From Sphingomonas morindae (lineage in GTDB: Bacteria > Pseudomonadota > Alphaproteobacteria > Sphingomonadales > Sphingomonadaceae), in the NCBI RefSeq assembly GCF_023822065.1, contig NZ_CP084930.1, positions 2,558,001 through 2,622,000 on the forward strand: 64,000 nt of DNA. Reading direction: 5' to 3'. The notes beneath the pieces are model-generated. The model made no database searches. It was not told where the DNA came from and saw nothing but the letters and a program-made list of their open reading frames with translations. Below are positions 1 to 7,900 of this stretch, one piece after another (the stretch's first letter is position 1; each line of letters starts with the position of its first letter). The translations under genes were made by a program, and so were the position numbers.

Positions 1-86
1 TGCTGCACGCTCGGCCCGTGCGCCTGGCGCTGCCAGCCCATGAAGGGCCGGCCGTCAAACTCCACCGTCAGCCGGAACCGCGTCAT
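1..86 (-). CDS. truA: tRNA pseudouridine synthase A, N-terminal fragment
   Basis: TruA converts U38-U40 in the anticodon arm of several tRNAs to pseudouridine. Only about the first 28 codons lie in the window; the rest runs off the left edge. The visible N-terminus reads [20 protein letters not shown], the typical TruA opening (a beta strand followed by the F-x-GWQ-Q/R motif). Its ATG overlaps the fmt stop codon as ATGA, so the two are probably translationally coupled and transcribed leftwards. The catalytic Asp lies outside the window. The family call rests on this short stretch plus the conserved fmt-truA order. Confidence 0.85.
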   Translation of the reverse strand, partial: MTRFRLTVEFDGRPFMGWQRQAHGPSVQ

Positions 87-988
87 GCCAGCATCGTGCC
101 CGGAGGAATGGCGAAGCCGCGCAACAATTCCTCGGGCGTCATCGCGGCGCGGCCGGCGCGGCGGACGCGCAGCGGGCGGATCGCGCCGGTGGCGCAGGCG
201 ATCGCCAGCCCGGCGTCCAGCACCGTGCCCGGCACGCCGCCCTCCGCCAGCACCGTCGCCGCGAGGATCTGCACGCGCTCGCCCCGCCATTCGAAATAGG
301 CGCCGGGCGCGGGATTGAAGGCGCGCACCTGCGCCTCCACCAGCGCCGCCGGCCGGCCGAAATCCAGCCGCGCCTCGGCCTTCTCGATCTTGGCGGCATA
401 GGTGACGCCGTCTTCCGGCTGGGCGCGGGGCGGATAGGCGGGAAGATCGGCGAGCACGCGCACCATCAGCGCCGCGCCCTCGGCCGCCAGCTCGGCGCTG
501 AGATCGCCCGCCGTCTTGCCGGCGATCGGCACCCTGATCTCGGCGCGCATCGGCCCGGTATCGAGGCCGCGCTCCATCTGCATGATGGTGACGCCCGTCT
601 CGGCATCGCCCGCCAGGATGGCGCGCTGGATCGGCGCCGCGCCGCGCCAGCGCGGCAGCAGCGAGGCATGGACGTTGAGGCAGCCGAGCCGGGGCGCGGC
701 GAGGATGGGGGCCGGCAGGATCAGCCCATAGGCCGCCACCACGCCGACATCCGCCGCGAGCGCGGCGAACAGCGCCTGATCGGCGGGATCGCGCAGCCGT
801 TCCGGATGGCGCACCATCAGCCCCAGCGCTTCGGCGCGCGCCTGGACGGGCGAGGGGGTCAGCGCCTTGCCGCGTCCCGCCGGGCGCGGCGGCTGGGTAT
901 AGACACAGGCGATGTCATGCCCCGCCCGGTGCAGCGCCTCCAGGCTGGGCACGGCGAATTCGGGCGTTCCGAGAAAGACGATGCGCAT
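83..988 (-). CDS. fmt: methionyl-tRNA formyltransferase
   Basis: Transfers the formyl group of 10-formyl-THF to the methionine on initiator tRNA, in the cytoplasm. The 301-aa length is normal for the family. The protein opens [16 protein letters not shown] (Rossmann-like formyltransferase fold), then has the catalytic [17 protein letters not shown] segment (Asn and His of the N-H-D triad) and the GLDTGPM segment with the Asp. I chose the ATG at 988 because GGGAGG sits 4 bases upstream; a TTG four codons further out lies upstream of that Shine-Dalgarno. It heads an fmt-truA operon and diverges from recR. Its usual partner def is close by, downstream of recR on the other strand. Confidence 0.96.
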   Translation of the reverse strand: MRIVFLGTPEFAVPSLEALHRAGHDIACVYTQPPRPAGRGKALTPSPVQARAEALGLMVRHPERLRDPADQALFAALAADVGVVAAYGLILPAPILAAPRLGCLNVHASLLPRWRGAAPIQRAILAGDAETGVTIMQMERGLDTGPMRAEIRVPIAGKTAGDLSAELAAEGAALMVRVLADLPAYPPRAQPEDGVTYAAKIEKAEARLDFGRPAALVEAQVRAFNPAPGAYFEWRGERVQILAATVLAEGGVPGTVLDAGLAIACATGAIRPLRVRRAGRAAMTPEELLRGFAIPPGTMLA

Positions 989-1043
989 CGCGCCTCCCAA
1001 GCCGCTGGCGTCGCGCCACGCAAGCCCCTATCTCACAGGCGAC

Positions 1044-1643
1044 ATGGCATCTTCCGAGATCGAGGCGCTGACCCAGGCGCTTGCCCGACTGCCCGGCCTG
1101 GGCCCGCGCTCCGCCCGGCGCGCCGTGCTCCACCTGCTCAAGCGCCGCGAATCGGCGCTGACGCCGCTGCTGCGCGCGCTGGAGACGGTGAATGCGCGGC
1201 TGCGCGAGTGCAGCCAGTGCGGCAATGTCGATACCGCCGATCCCTGCGCCATCTGCACCGATCCCCGTCGCGATACGCGCGCGCTGTGCGTGGTGGAGGA
1301 GGTGGCCGATCTCTGGGCGCTGGAGCGGACGCGGCTCTTTCCCGGCCGCTTCCATGTGCTGGGCGGGCGGCTTTCGGCGCTGGACGGGGTGCGTCCGGAG
1401 GATCTCACCATCGATCGGCTGGTCGCCCGCGTCCAGGGGGGCGGCATCGACGAGATCGTGCTCGCCACCAACGCCACGCTCGAGGGACAGACCACCGCCC
1501 ATTATATCGCGGAGCGGCTCGACGGCCTGCCGCTGCGGCTGACGCGGCTCGCCCATGGCCTGCCGGTGGGCGGCGAACTCGACTATCTGGACGAGGGCAC
1601 GCTCGCCCAGGCGCTGCGCGCGCGCCGGCCGCTCGACGGATGA
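1044..1643 (+). CDS. recR: recombination mediator RecR
   Basis: RecR works with RecO (and RecF) to load RecA on SSB-coated single-stranded DNA during gap repair. The 199-aa length is normal. It shows the N-terminal helix-hairpin-helix ([11 protein letters not shown], about residues 16-26), a four-cysteine zinc finger (Cys56, Cys59, Cys68, Cys71) and a Toprim domain with the V-V-E-E turn. The ATG at 1044 gives the standard MASSEIEAL start; the longer open frame upstream would run into the divergent fmt start region. No dnaX or ybaB homolog lies upstream, unlike the common dnaX-ybaB-recR arrangement. def follows 44 bases downstream. Confidence 0.96.
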   Translation: MASSEIEALTQALARLPGLGPRSARRAVLHLLKRRESALTPLLRALETVNARLRECSQCGNVDTADPCAICTDPRRDTRALCVVEEVADLWALERTRLFPGRFHVLGGRLSALDGVRPEDLTIDRLVARVQGGGIDEIVLATNATLEGQTTAHYIAERLDGLPLRLTRLAHGLPVGGELDYLDEGTLAQALRARRPLDG

Positions 1644-1655
1644 CGGACCTTGACG

Positions 1656-1670
1656 GAACGGGGCGCGAAC
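1656..1670 (+). promoter_or_regulatory. GAAC-N7-GAAC repeat in front of def (possible LexA-type site)
   Basis: GAAC (1656-1659), seven bases (GGGGCGC), then GAAC (1667-1670) match the direct-repeat form of the alphaproteobacterial LexA box, GTTC-N7-GTTC on the other strand. It lies 17 bases before the def start codon, just after recR. The GC-rich spacer and the non-repair downstream gene make chance plausible. Confidence 0.25.
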
Positions 1671-1687
1671 CATAGCTCTGCCGGGCT

Positions 1688-2209
1688 ATGGCCATTCTCC
1701 CCATTCTCGAGGTGCCCGATCCGCGGTTGCGCCAGATCTCGACGCCGGTCGAGACGATCGACGGCGATGTGCAGCGCCTGATCGATGACATGTTCGAGAC
1801 CATGTACGACGCGCCCGGCATCGGCCTCGCCGCGATCCAGGTCGGCGTGGCCAAGCGGCTGCTGGTGATCGATCTCCAGGAAGAGGGCGAGGGCGTGAAG
1901 AACCCGCGCGTCTTCATCAATCCCGAATTCTCCGAGCCGTCCGAGGAGATGGGGCTCTACAATGAGGGCTGCCTCTCCATCCCCGAGCAATTCGCCGAGG
2001 TGGCCCGGCCCGCCTCGATCCGCGCCACCTGGCTGGATCGCGAGGGCATCCGGCACGACGAGCGGATCGACGGGCTGCTCGCCACCTGCCTCCAGCATGA
2101 GGTGGATCATCTCAACGGCATCGTCTTCACCGATCACCTGTCCCGCATGAAGCGCGAGATGGTGCTGAAGAAGCTGGAGAAACTGCGCCGCCAGCGGCGC
2201 GCCGCCTAA
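1688..2209 (+). CDS. def: peptide deformylase
   Basis: Removes the N-formyl group from nascent proteins; an Fe/Zn metallohydrolase working at the ribosome exit. The 173-aa protein carries all three family motifs: GIGLAAIQ (about 44-51), EGCLSIP (metal-ligand Cys95) and QHEVDHLNG (His137 and His141 as ligands, catalytic Glu138). A basic C-terminal tail (LKKLEKLRRQRRAA) resembles the ribosome-binding helix of other deformylases. The functional partner fmt lies about 0.7 kb away on the opposite strand. A GAAC-N7-GAAC repeat precedes the start. The downstream neighbour cdd is convergent and overlaps by 4 bases. Confidence 0.97.
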   Translation: MAILPILEVPDPRLRQISTPVETIDGDVQRLIDDMFETMYDAPGIGLAAIQVGVAKRLLVIDLQEEGEGVKNPRVFINPEFSEPSEEMGLYNEGCLSIPEQFAEVARPASIRATWLDREGIRHDERIDGLLATCLQHEVDHLNGIVFTDHLSRMKREMVLKKLEKLRRQRRAA

Positions 2210-2679
2210 TTCCGCGGCGCCGGGCCGAAGCCGAGATCGGCGGGGCCGAAGGCGTCGGGCAGCAGCGAAGAGATGGTGTGGCGGCGGATGTGCGCGCCAT
2301 CGGGCGAGGCGCAGAAGATCACCAGATCGCGCCCCGCCATTTGCGCCGCCTCGTTGATCACCTGCCGGCAGCGGCCGCAGGGATTGACGATCGCCGCGCC
2401 CTCCGGCCCGTCCGCGCCCATGGCGCCGCCCGTCACCGCAAGCGCCACCACCGCGCCGAGCCGGCCCTGCGCGTTCACGCTCGCCAGCGCGACCGTCTCC
2501 GCGCAGAGCGAGAGGCCGTAGCTCGCATTCTCGAAATTGGCGCCGGTGACGATCGTGCCATCCTCGAGCAGCACCGCCGCCCCCACCGCGAAGCGCGAAT
2601 AGGGGGCATGGGCATGGCGCGCCGCCGCGCGCGCCGCGCCGACCAGAGCGGCCGCGCCGATATCCTCGATCATCGTCAT
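2206..2679 (-). CDS. cdd: cytidine deaminase
   Basis: Deaminates cytidine and deoxycytidine to uridine and deoxyuridine for pyrimidine salvage. The 157-aa protein belongs to the small, tetrameric type: the zinc site is made of Cys59 in CAE (Glu61 is the proton shuttle) and Cys101 and Cys104 in PCGRC; FENASYG is the substrate loop. It is about 20 residues longer than typical homotetrameric enzymes because of a C-terminal tail. The ATG at 2679 overlaps the stop of the upstream UPF0262 gene as ATGA, implying coupled translation; an internal Met (2673) is possible but lacks that coupling. It overlaps def by 4 bases at the stop codons, tail to tail. Confidence 0.93.
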   Translation of the reverse strand: MTMIEDIGAAALVGAARAAARHAHAPYSRFAVGAAVLLEDGTIVTGANFENASYGLSLCAETVALASVNAQGRLGAVVALAVTGGAMGADGPEGAAIVNPCGRCRQVINEAAQMAGRDLVIFCASPDGAHIRRHTISSLLPDAFGPADLGFGPAPRN

Positions 2680-3158
2680 CCCCGGATGTGCAGCACGCAG
2701 ATCAGCGTGAAAAGCCGCCGCGCCGTATCGAAATCGACCGCGATCTTGCCGTCCAGCCGCTCCATCAGCAGCGTCGCCGCCTGGTTGTGGAGCCCGCGCC
2801 GGGCCATGTCGATCGTCTCGATCTGCTGCGGCGTCTGCCGCCGCACGGCCTGGTAATAGCTGTCGCAGATCGCGAAATAATCTTTGATGGCGCGGCGGAA
2901 GCGCATCATGCCGAGCAGGATCGTCTCGAGCAGCCGATCGTCCTCGCGCGCGATGTCGATCGCCAGCCGGCCCTCCTGCACGCGCAGCGCCACCTTGTAC
3001 GGGCCGGCATAGCCGTCGGGCGCGGCGCGCAGCGGCTGGAAGAAATTGCCGTCGAGCAGATCGAGCATGGCGATGCGGCGTTCCTGCTCGATATCGGCGT
3101 TGCGCGCCAGGATCGTCCGCTCGTCGAGCGCGATCGCGATGATGCGGGGATCGGCCAT
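2676..3158 (-). CDS. UPF0262 family protein
   Basis: A 160-aa soluble protein of the UPF0262 family, found mainly in Alphaproteobacteria and, to my knowledge, of unknown function. Recognisable segments are the N-terminal I-I-A-I-A-L-D-E strand, LLDGNFFQP, and the central helical stretch around MMRFRRAIKDYFAICDSYYQA. There is no signal peptide or membrane segment. It starts at the ATG at 3158, diverging from dnaB across a 128-base gap with two DnaA-box-like sequences, and its stop overlaps the cdd start, so the two are probably one transcript. A role linked to nucleotides or replication would be inference from position only. Confidence 0.85.
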   Translation of the reverse strand: MADPRIIAIALDERTILARNADIEQERRIAMLDLLDGNFFQPLRAAPDGYAGPYKVALRVQEGRLAIDIAREDDRLLETILLGMMRFRRAIKDYFAICDSYYQAVRRQTPQQIETIDMARRGLHNQAATLLMERLDGKIAVDFDTARRLFTLICVLHIRG

Positions 3159-3206
3159 GTCTCCACCCGCCGCTTACCGGCTCGCGCCGCGCTTGGCGAG
3201 CGGCAC

Positions 3207-3236
3207 TTATCCACAGATGTCGATCTTGGTGGATAA
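3207..3236. promoter_or_regulatory. pair of inverted DnaA-box-like sequences upstream of dnaB
   Basis: TTATCCACA at 3207-3215 is identical to the strong consensus DnaA box; on the opposite strand, 3228-3236 reads TTATCCACC, one base off. The two face each other across 12 bases. The pair lies between the divergent UPF0262-cdd operon and dnaB, about 50 bases from each start codon. It could serve DnaA-dependent transcription control or titration. No AT-rich unwinding element or box cluster supports an origin here. Confidence 0.55.
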
Positions 3237-3251
3237 AAGCGATCGGCAAAC

Positions 3252-3280
3252 TTGTCGGCACCGCGCAAAGGCGCGACAAT
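3252..3280 (+). promoter_or_regulatory. candidate sigma-70-type promoter of dnaB
   Basis: TTGTCG (3252-3257), a 17-base spacer and GACAAT (3275-3280) match the -35/-10 pattern at 4 of 6 positions each. Transcription would start almost at the dnaB ATG (3287), giving a leaderless or very short-leader mRNA, which fits the absence of a clear Shine-Dalgarno. A weak, unverified call. Confidence 0.3.
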
Positions 3281-3286
3281 GGCGGG

Positions 3287-4813
3287 ATGGCCCAACCCAT
3301 TCCCTTGAAGCCCGCCACCGGCGGCGCGGCGGATACGCCGCAGCTGCCGCACAACATCGAAGCCGAGGCGGCCCTGCTCGGCGCCATGCTGATCGACAAC
3401 CGCATCTGCGAGGATGTGCAGATCAAGCTCAAGCCGGAGCATTTCTTCGAGCCGCTGCACGGCCGCATCTACGAGCAGATCCTGCGCACCGTCGATCGCA
3501 ACATGATCGCCAATCCGGTGACGCTGCGCCCGCTGTTCGAGCAGGACGAGGCGATGAAGGCGATGGGCGGCCCCGCCTATCTCGCCCAGCTGACGGGCGC
3601 CGGCGCGGCGCTGATCGGCGCGCGCGATTTCGCCACCCAGATCTACGATCTCGCGCTGCTGCGCGCGCTGATCGGCGTCGGCCGCGAGATGGTCGAGGGG
3701 GCGATGGACACGTCGGTCGAGGTCGATCCCAAGAGCCAGATCGAGCAGGCCGAGGTGGCGCTCTACAAGGTCGCCGAGGAGGGCGGCGAGCAGGGCTCGA
3801 TGAAGAGCTTCACCCAGGCCGCGACGGCGGCGGTGAAGATCGCCGAGCGGGCGCTCAATTCCGGCGGCCATGTCTCGGGCATCACCACCGGTCTGGACAG
3901 TCTCAACGCCAAGATGGGCGGCCTGCACCGGTCGGATCTCATCATCCTGGCGGGCCGCCCCGGCATGGGCAAGACCTCGCTCGTCACCAACATCGCCTTC
4001 AACGCCGCCCAGCGGCGCGTGCGCGACGAGGCGGACGGCATTCCGCGCGAGAAGTCGATCGGCGCCGGCGTGGCCTTTTTCAGCCTCGAAATGTCGGCGG
4101 ATCAGCTCGCCACCCGCATCCTCGCCGAGCAATCGGGGATCAGCGGCGAAAATCTGCGCATGGGCAAGATCAGCCAGCAGGATTTCCGCCATCTGGCGCG
4201 CGCCGCCCAGGCGCTGGAGACGCTGCCGCTCTATATCGACGATACGCCCGGCCTCACCATCGCCGCGCTGCGCACGCGCGCGCGGCGGCTCAAGCGGCAG
4301 AAGGGGATCGATCTCATCATCGTCGATTATCTCCAGCTCCTGTCCGGCTCGGGCCGGAGCGGCGAGAGCAATCGCGTCCAGGAAATCTCGGAAATCAGCC
4401 GCGGCCTGAAGCAGCTCGCCAAGGAGCTGGATTGCCCGGTGATCGCGCTCTCGCAGCTGAGCCGCCAGGTGGAGGCCCGCGAGAATAAGCGCCCGATCCT
4501 TTCCGACCTGCGCGAATCCGGCTCCATCGAGCAGGATGCGGACATCGTGCTGTTCGTCTATCGCGAGGAATATTACGTCAATTTCCAGAAACCGACCGAG
4601 CCCGCGCCCGATGCGGGCGAGCTTGACCCGCAGGTGATCGCCTTCCAGGACTGGATGCGCGCGATGGACAAGGTCCATGGCATCGCCGAAGTGGTGGTGG
4701 CCAAGCAGCGCCACGGCTCCACCGGCACGGTGCCGCTGAAGTTCGACGCCAAGATCACGCGCTTCTCGGATCTGGCGGACGCCTCGGGCTATCGCTTCGA
4801 CGACGGCGAATAG
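3287..4813 (+). CDS. dnaB: replicative DNA helicase DnaB
   Basis: Hexameric 5'-3' helicase that unwinds DNA at the replication fork and recruits primase. The 508-aa protein has the N-terminal DnaB domain (opening with NIEAEAALLGAML), a linker, and a RecA-fold ATPase with Walker A GRPGMGKT (about residues 223-230), a Walker B-like strand ending IIVDYLQLL, the ALSQLSRQVE segment and the RESGSIEQDAD arginine-finger region. No intein is present. The start at 3287 gives the usual short N-terminus; no strong Shine-Dalgarno precedes it. DnaA-box-like sequences upstream suggest cell-cycle or DnaA control (inference). msrB is convergent, 18 bases downstream. Confidence 0.97.
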   Translation: MAQPIPLKPATGGAADTPQLPHNIEAEAALLGAMLIDNRICEDVQIKLKPEHFFEPLHGRIYEQILRTVDRNMIANPVTLRPLFEQDEAMKAMGGPAYLAQLTGAGAALIGARDFATQIYDLALLRALIGVGREMVEGAMDTSVEVDPKSQIEQAEVALYKVAEEGGEQGSMKSFTQAATAAVKIAERALNSGGHVSGITTGLDSLNAKMGGLHRSDLIILAGRPGMGKTSLVTNIAFNAAQRRVRDEADGIPREKSIGAGVAFFSLEMSADQLATRILAEQSGISGENLRMGKISQQDFRHLARAAQALETLPLYIDDTPGLTIAALRTRARRLKRQKGIDLIIVDYLQLLSGSGRSGESNRVQEISEISRGLKQLAKELDCPVIALSQLSRQVEARENKRPILSDLRESGSIEQDADIVLFVYREEYYVNFQKPTEPAPDAGELDPQVIAFQDWMRAMDKVHGIAEVVVAKQRHGSTGTVPLKFDAKITRFSDLADASGYRFDDGE

Positions 4814-4831
4814 CCGCGCGGCGCCGCCCCG

Positions 4832-5338
4832 TCAGGCCGGGCGGAAGCGCAGCGCGACGCCGTTCATGCAATAGCGCAGCCCGGTCGGGCGTGGGCCATC
4901 GTCGAAGACATGGCCGAGATGGCCGGCGCAGCGGGCGCAATGTACCTCGGTACGGTCCATACCCAGGCTGGTATCGTCGCGCGTCGCCACCGCGCCGGGC
5001 AGCGGCTGGTAGAAGCTCGGCCAGCCCGTGCCGCTCTCGAACTTGGTGGCGGAGGCGAAGAGCGGCCGGTCGCACCCGGCGCAGGCGAACAGGCCGCGGC
5101 GATGCTCGGCATTGAGCGGCGAGGAGAAGGGCCGCTCGGTCGCGCCCTGGCGCAGCACGGCATAGGCCGGCGCGGAGAGGCGGCGGCGCCATTCGGCATC
5201 GCTCAGGGTGAAGGGGGCGGGGGTGGCGGCGATGGCATCGGCGCCGTCGCCTTCGGCGGCGAACCGCCACAGCACCGCCACCACGACCCCCGAAAGGCCC
5301 AGACCCAGCACCTCGCGGCGCGCCAATGTCTTTGTCAT
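4832..5338 (-). CDS. msrB: peptide-methionine (R)-S-oxide reductase, exported
   Basis: Reduces the R-epimer of methionine sulfoxide in oxidised proteins. The 168-aa sequence has a leader with a twin-arginine-like start (ARREVLGLGLSG, then a hydrophobic stretch to about residue 24), so it probably acts in the periplasm. The SelR domain follows with structural zinc cysteines 86/89 (CAGC) and 134/137 (CARC) and the catalytic Cys157 in RYCMNG. I chose the ATG at 5338; a longer frame starting near 5410 would overlap the divergent transporter gene and add a low-complexity Arg/Ala-rich stretch. It is monocistronic, facing dnaB. Confidence 0.93.
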   Translation of the reverse strand: MTKTLARREVLGLGLSGVVVAVLWRFAAEGDGADAIAATPAPFTLSDAEWRRRLSAPAYAVLRQGATERPFSSPLNAEHRRGLFACAGCDRPLFASATKFESGTGWPSFYQPLPGAVATRDDTSLGMDRTEVHCARCAGHLGHVFDDGPRPTGLRYCMNGVALRFRPA

Positions 5339-5408
5339 GCGCGGAAGATGGGCGCGGCGGCGGCGGCTGGCAAGGGAACCTTGCGCGCCGGCCGGCGCTG
5401 AGCGCGCC

Positions 5409-6254
5409 ATGGCCGAGGATCAGGACGAATTCACCGCGGGCGACAATCCCTCCAACGAGCTGTCCGAGGAGGAACAGCGCGATGTCGGCCGCCGCAAGAC
5501 CGGCTCGGCGCGCGTGGTGCATGAGGTGATCCGGCTCCAGGGCGAGGACGAACTCAGCCGCCCCTGGCTCTCGCTGCTGCTGTCCGGCCTTGCCGCCGGC
5601 GTCGCCATCACCGCCTCGGTGCTGGGCGAGGCGCTGCTCGCCATGGATCTGCCCGCCACCAAATCGGGCACGCTGCTCGCCAGCTTCGGCTACGCGCTCG
5701 GCTTCCTCATCGTCATCATGGGCAAGCTCCAGCTCTTCACCGAGAATACGGTGACGGCGGTGCTGCCGCTCGTCACCCATTTCACCCGCCGCAACATCGC
5801 CAGGCTGGCGCGGCTCTGGGCGGTGGTGCTGCTGGGCAATCTGGCCGGCACGCTGCTGGTGGCGGTGCTGATCGCGCAGCAGATCATCGTTTCGGCCGCG
5901 CAGTTCGAGGCGGTGATGACTCTCGCGCAGCGCCTCGCCAGCCATGATGCGGTGACCGTGCTGTGGCTGGGCATGCCGGCGGGCTTTCTGGTCGCCTCGA
6001 TCGCCTGGATCATGCCCAATGCGCGCTCGAGCGAGTTCTGGATCATCCTGTCGCTCACCTTCCTGATCGCGCTGGGCGGGTTCAGCCATGTCGTCGCCGG
6101 CTCGTGCGAAGCCTGGCTGCTGTGGCTGACCGGCGCGAAGACGCTGGGCTGGACGCTGGGCGGCTTCATCGCGCCGGCGCTGATCGGCAACATCATCGGC
6201 GGCACCGGCCTGTTCGCGCTGCTCGCTCATGGCCAGGTGCGCGGCGAGATCTGA
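5409..6254 (+). CDS. formate/nitrite transporter (FNT) family membrane protein
   Basis: A 281-aa inner-membrane protein of the FNT channel fold, with about six hydrophobic helices starting near residue 57 (LSLLLSGLAAGVAI) and an N-terminal cytoplasmic extension of some 50 charged residues. Helix features such as LGEALLAM, the GKLQLFTENTV segment (the family's conserved F-T/G-x-N region) and the later FSHVVAGS helix fit the YfdC-like branch rather than classic FocA/NirC. The substrate is unknown: formate, nitrite and other monovalent anions are known in the family. The start at 5409 diverges from msrB by 70 bases. No formate or nitrite metabolism gene is nearby. Confidence 0.85.
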   Translation: MAEDQDEFTAGDNPSNELSEEEQRDVGRRKTGSARVVHEVIRLQGEDELSRPWLSLLLSGLAAGVAITASVLGEALLAMDLPATKSGTLLASFGYALGFLIVIMGKLQLFTENTVTAVLPLVTHFTRRNIARLARLWAVVLLGNLAGTLLVAVLIAQQIIVSAAQFEAVMTLAQRLASHDAVTVLWLGMPAGFLVASIAWIMPNARSSEFWIILSLTFLIALGGFSHVVAGSCEAWLLWLTGAKTLGWTLGGFIAPALIGNIIGGTGLFALLAHGQVRGEI

Positions 6255-6321
6255 AGCCGCGCCCCGCCGCCGGCCGGCGCGCGATCTGGCGCGGGCGGCG
6301 GCGCGCGGCTAGGTTGCGGGC

Positions 6322-7893
6322 ATGGCGACGCTCTTCTCCTCCCGCACGGGCACGCTGAGCGAGCGCCGCGCGCTCTGGGCCTTCGCGCTCGGCTGCGCGG
6401 CGGTGACCGCCGGCGTGATCGCGCATCTGCCGATGTTCGTGATGGCGCGCCACATGCAGTATCGGCTCGCCGGCATGCCGATGGGCGGCGGCATGATCCT
6501 CGGCATGGCGCTGATCGTCGGCGGGGTGCTGGTGGCGGGCTATGGGCTGCTGCCGCGCGATCTCGGCCGCCAGCGCGCCGCGGCGGCGGGCATCACCGTC
6601 GTCGCGCCCGAGGACGCCGCGCTGGGCTGGGCGCATTGGCGGCTGATGATCGTGCTCGTGATCGCGCTGGTGATCGACGTGATGAAGCCCGCCGCGCTCG
6701 GCTTCACCGTGCCGGGCATGGTCAGCGAATATGGCGTGCCCAAGGCCACCGTCAGCCTCGTCCCCTTCTTCGCGCTGCTCGGCACCGTCGCGGGCTCCAT
6801 CCTCTGGGGCTGGATCGCCGATCTCTATGGCCGCAAGGCCTCGATCCTGCTCTCGGCGGTGCTGTTCGTCGGCACCTCGATCTGCGGCGCCATGCCCAGC
6901 CTGGCCTGGAACATCGGCATGTGCTTCATGATGGGGCTGGCGGCGGGCGGCATGTTGCCCGTCACCTATGCGCTGCTCGCCGAGATGATGCCGAGCCGAC
7001 ATCGCGGCTGGGCGCTGGTGCTGGTCGGCGGGCTGGGCGCGGTGGGCGGCTATTTCGCGGCGAGCGGCGCCTCGGCGCTGCTCCAGCCGCTGTTCGGCTG
7101 GCGCATCCTGTGGCTGCTCAACCTGCCGACCGGCCTTACCCTGGTGCTGCTGGGCGGCCTAATTCCGGAATCGGCCAAATTCCTGCTCGCGCGCGGCCGC
7201 ACCGAGGAGGCGGAGGCGGTGATGCGGCGGTTCGGCGCGCGGGCGCGGCGCGCCACGCCGGCGCAGCGCGCCCGCGCCGCCGCGGGCTATGCCGCGCTCA
7301 CCGGCACGCGGCTGATCGCCAAGATCGCCGCGCTCAGCATCTGCGCGCTGGCCTGGGGGCTGGTGAATTTCGGCCTGCTGCTCTGGCTGCCCGCCGATCT
7401 CGTCGCGCGCGGCTATTCGCTGGGGCTGTCGAGCCGCCTGCTTGCGGAATCGGCGCTGATCGCCGGGCCGACCGTGTTCGTGGCGGCGCTGCTCTACAGC
7501 CGCTGGAGCAGCAAGGGCGCGCTGGTGGCGGCGATCGCGGTGACGATCGCGGGGCTGGTGCTGGTGCTCCGGCTCGAGACATCGGGCACCGGAAGCCCGG
7601 TCTGGCCGGTGGCGCTGCTGATCGTGGGATCGAACGCGATCATCGCCATCCTTCTTCCCTATGCGGCGGAGAGCGTGCCGCTCGGCGTGCGCGGCCGCGC
7701 CACCGGCTGGATCGCCGCCTGCACCAAGGGCGGCGGGCTGCTGGCGCAGGCGCTGGGCATTTCCGGCCTGGTGCCGCCGCTCGCCACGGTGGCGGCGATC
7801 ATCCTGGTGCCGGCGGCGCTGGCGCTGCTCCTCGTCGCCCTGTTCGGCCGCGAGACGCGAGGACTGGATCTGCGCGATCTCGAGGCGGGCTGA
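6322..7893 (+). CDS. major facilitator superfamily transporter, unknown substrate
   Basis: A 523-aa, 12-helix MFS transporter. The intracellular motif between helices 2 and 3 reads GWIADLYGRKAS, and a PESAKFLLARG segment in the central loop resembles the PESPRWL motif of sugar and aromatic-acid porters, so this is an AAHS/SP-like member. The N-terminus has two extra hydrophobic stretches (about 12-35 and 52-75) before the canonical domain, and the central cytoplasmic loop (about 265-310) is Arg/Ala-rich. It is convergent with the Lrp-type regulator of putA; its stop lies 7 bases from that gene's end. A role in amino-acid uptake cannot be read from the sequence. Confidence 0.85.
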   Translation: MATLFSSRTGTLSERRALWAFALGCAAVTAGVIAHLPMFVMARHMQYRLAGMPMGGGMILGMALIVGGVLVAGYGLLPRDLGRQRAAAAGITVVAPEDAALGWAHWRLMIVLVIALVIDVMKPAALGFTVPGMVSEYGVPKATVSLVPFFALLGTVAGSILWGWIADLYGRKASILLSAVLFVGTSICGAMPSLAWNIGMCFMMGLAAGGMLPVTYALLAEMMPSRHRGWALVLVGGLGAVGGYFAASGASALLQPLFGWRILWLLNLPTGLTLVLLGGLIPESAKFLLARGRTEEAEAVMRRFGARARRATPAQRARAAAGYAALTGTRLIAKIAALSICALAWGLVNFGLLLWLPADLVARGYSLGLSSRLLAESALIAGPTVFVAALLYSRWSSKGALVAAIAVTIAGLVLVLRLETSGTGSPVWPVALLIVGSNAIIAILLPYAAESVPLGVRGRATGWIAACTKGGGLLAQALGISGLVPPLATVAAIILVPAALALLLVALFGRETRGLDLRDLEAG

Positions 7894-7900
7894 GCGGAGG

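Noticed and set aside
3207-3236. DnaA boxes as a replication origin
   Set aside because: Only two boxes, no AT-rich unwinding region and no dnaA, hemE or parAB genes nearby; a regulatory role is the simpler reading.
2906-4714. Long antisense frame across dnaB
   Set aside because: Shadow of dnaB caused by GC-rich third positions; no recognisable domain.
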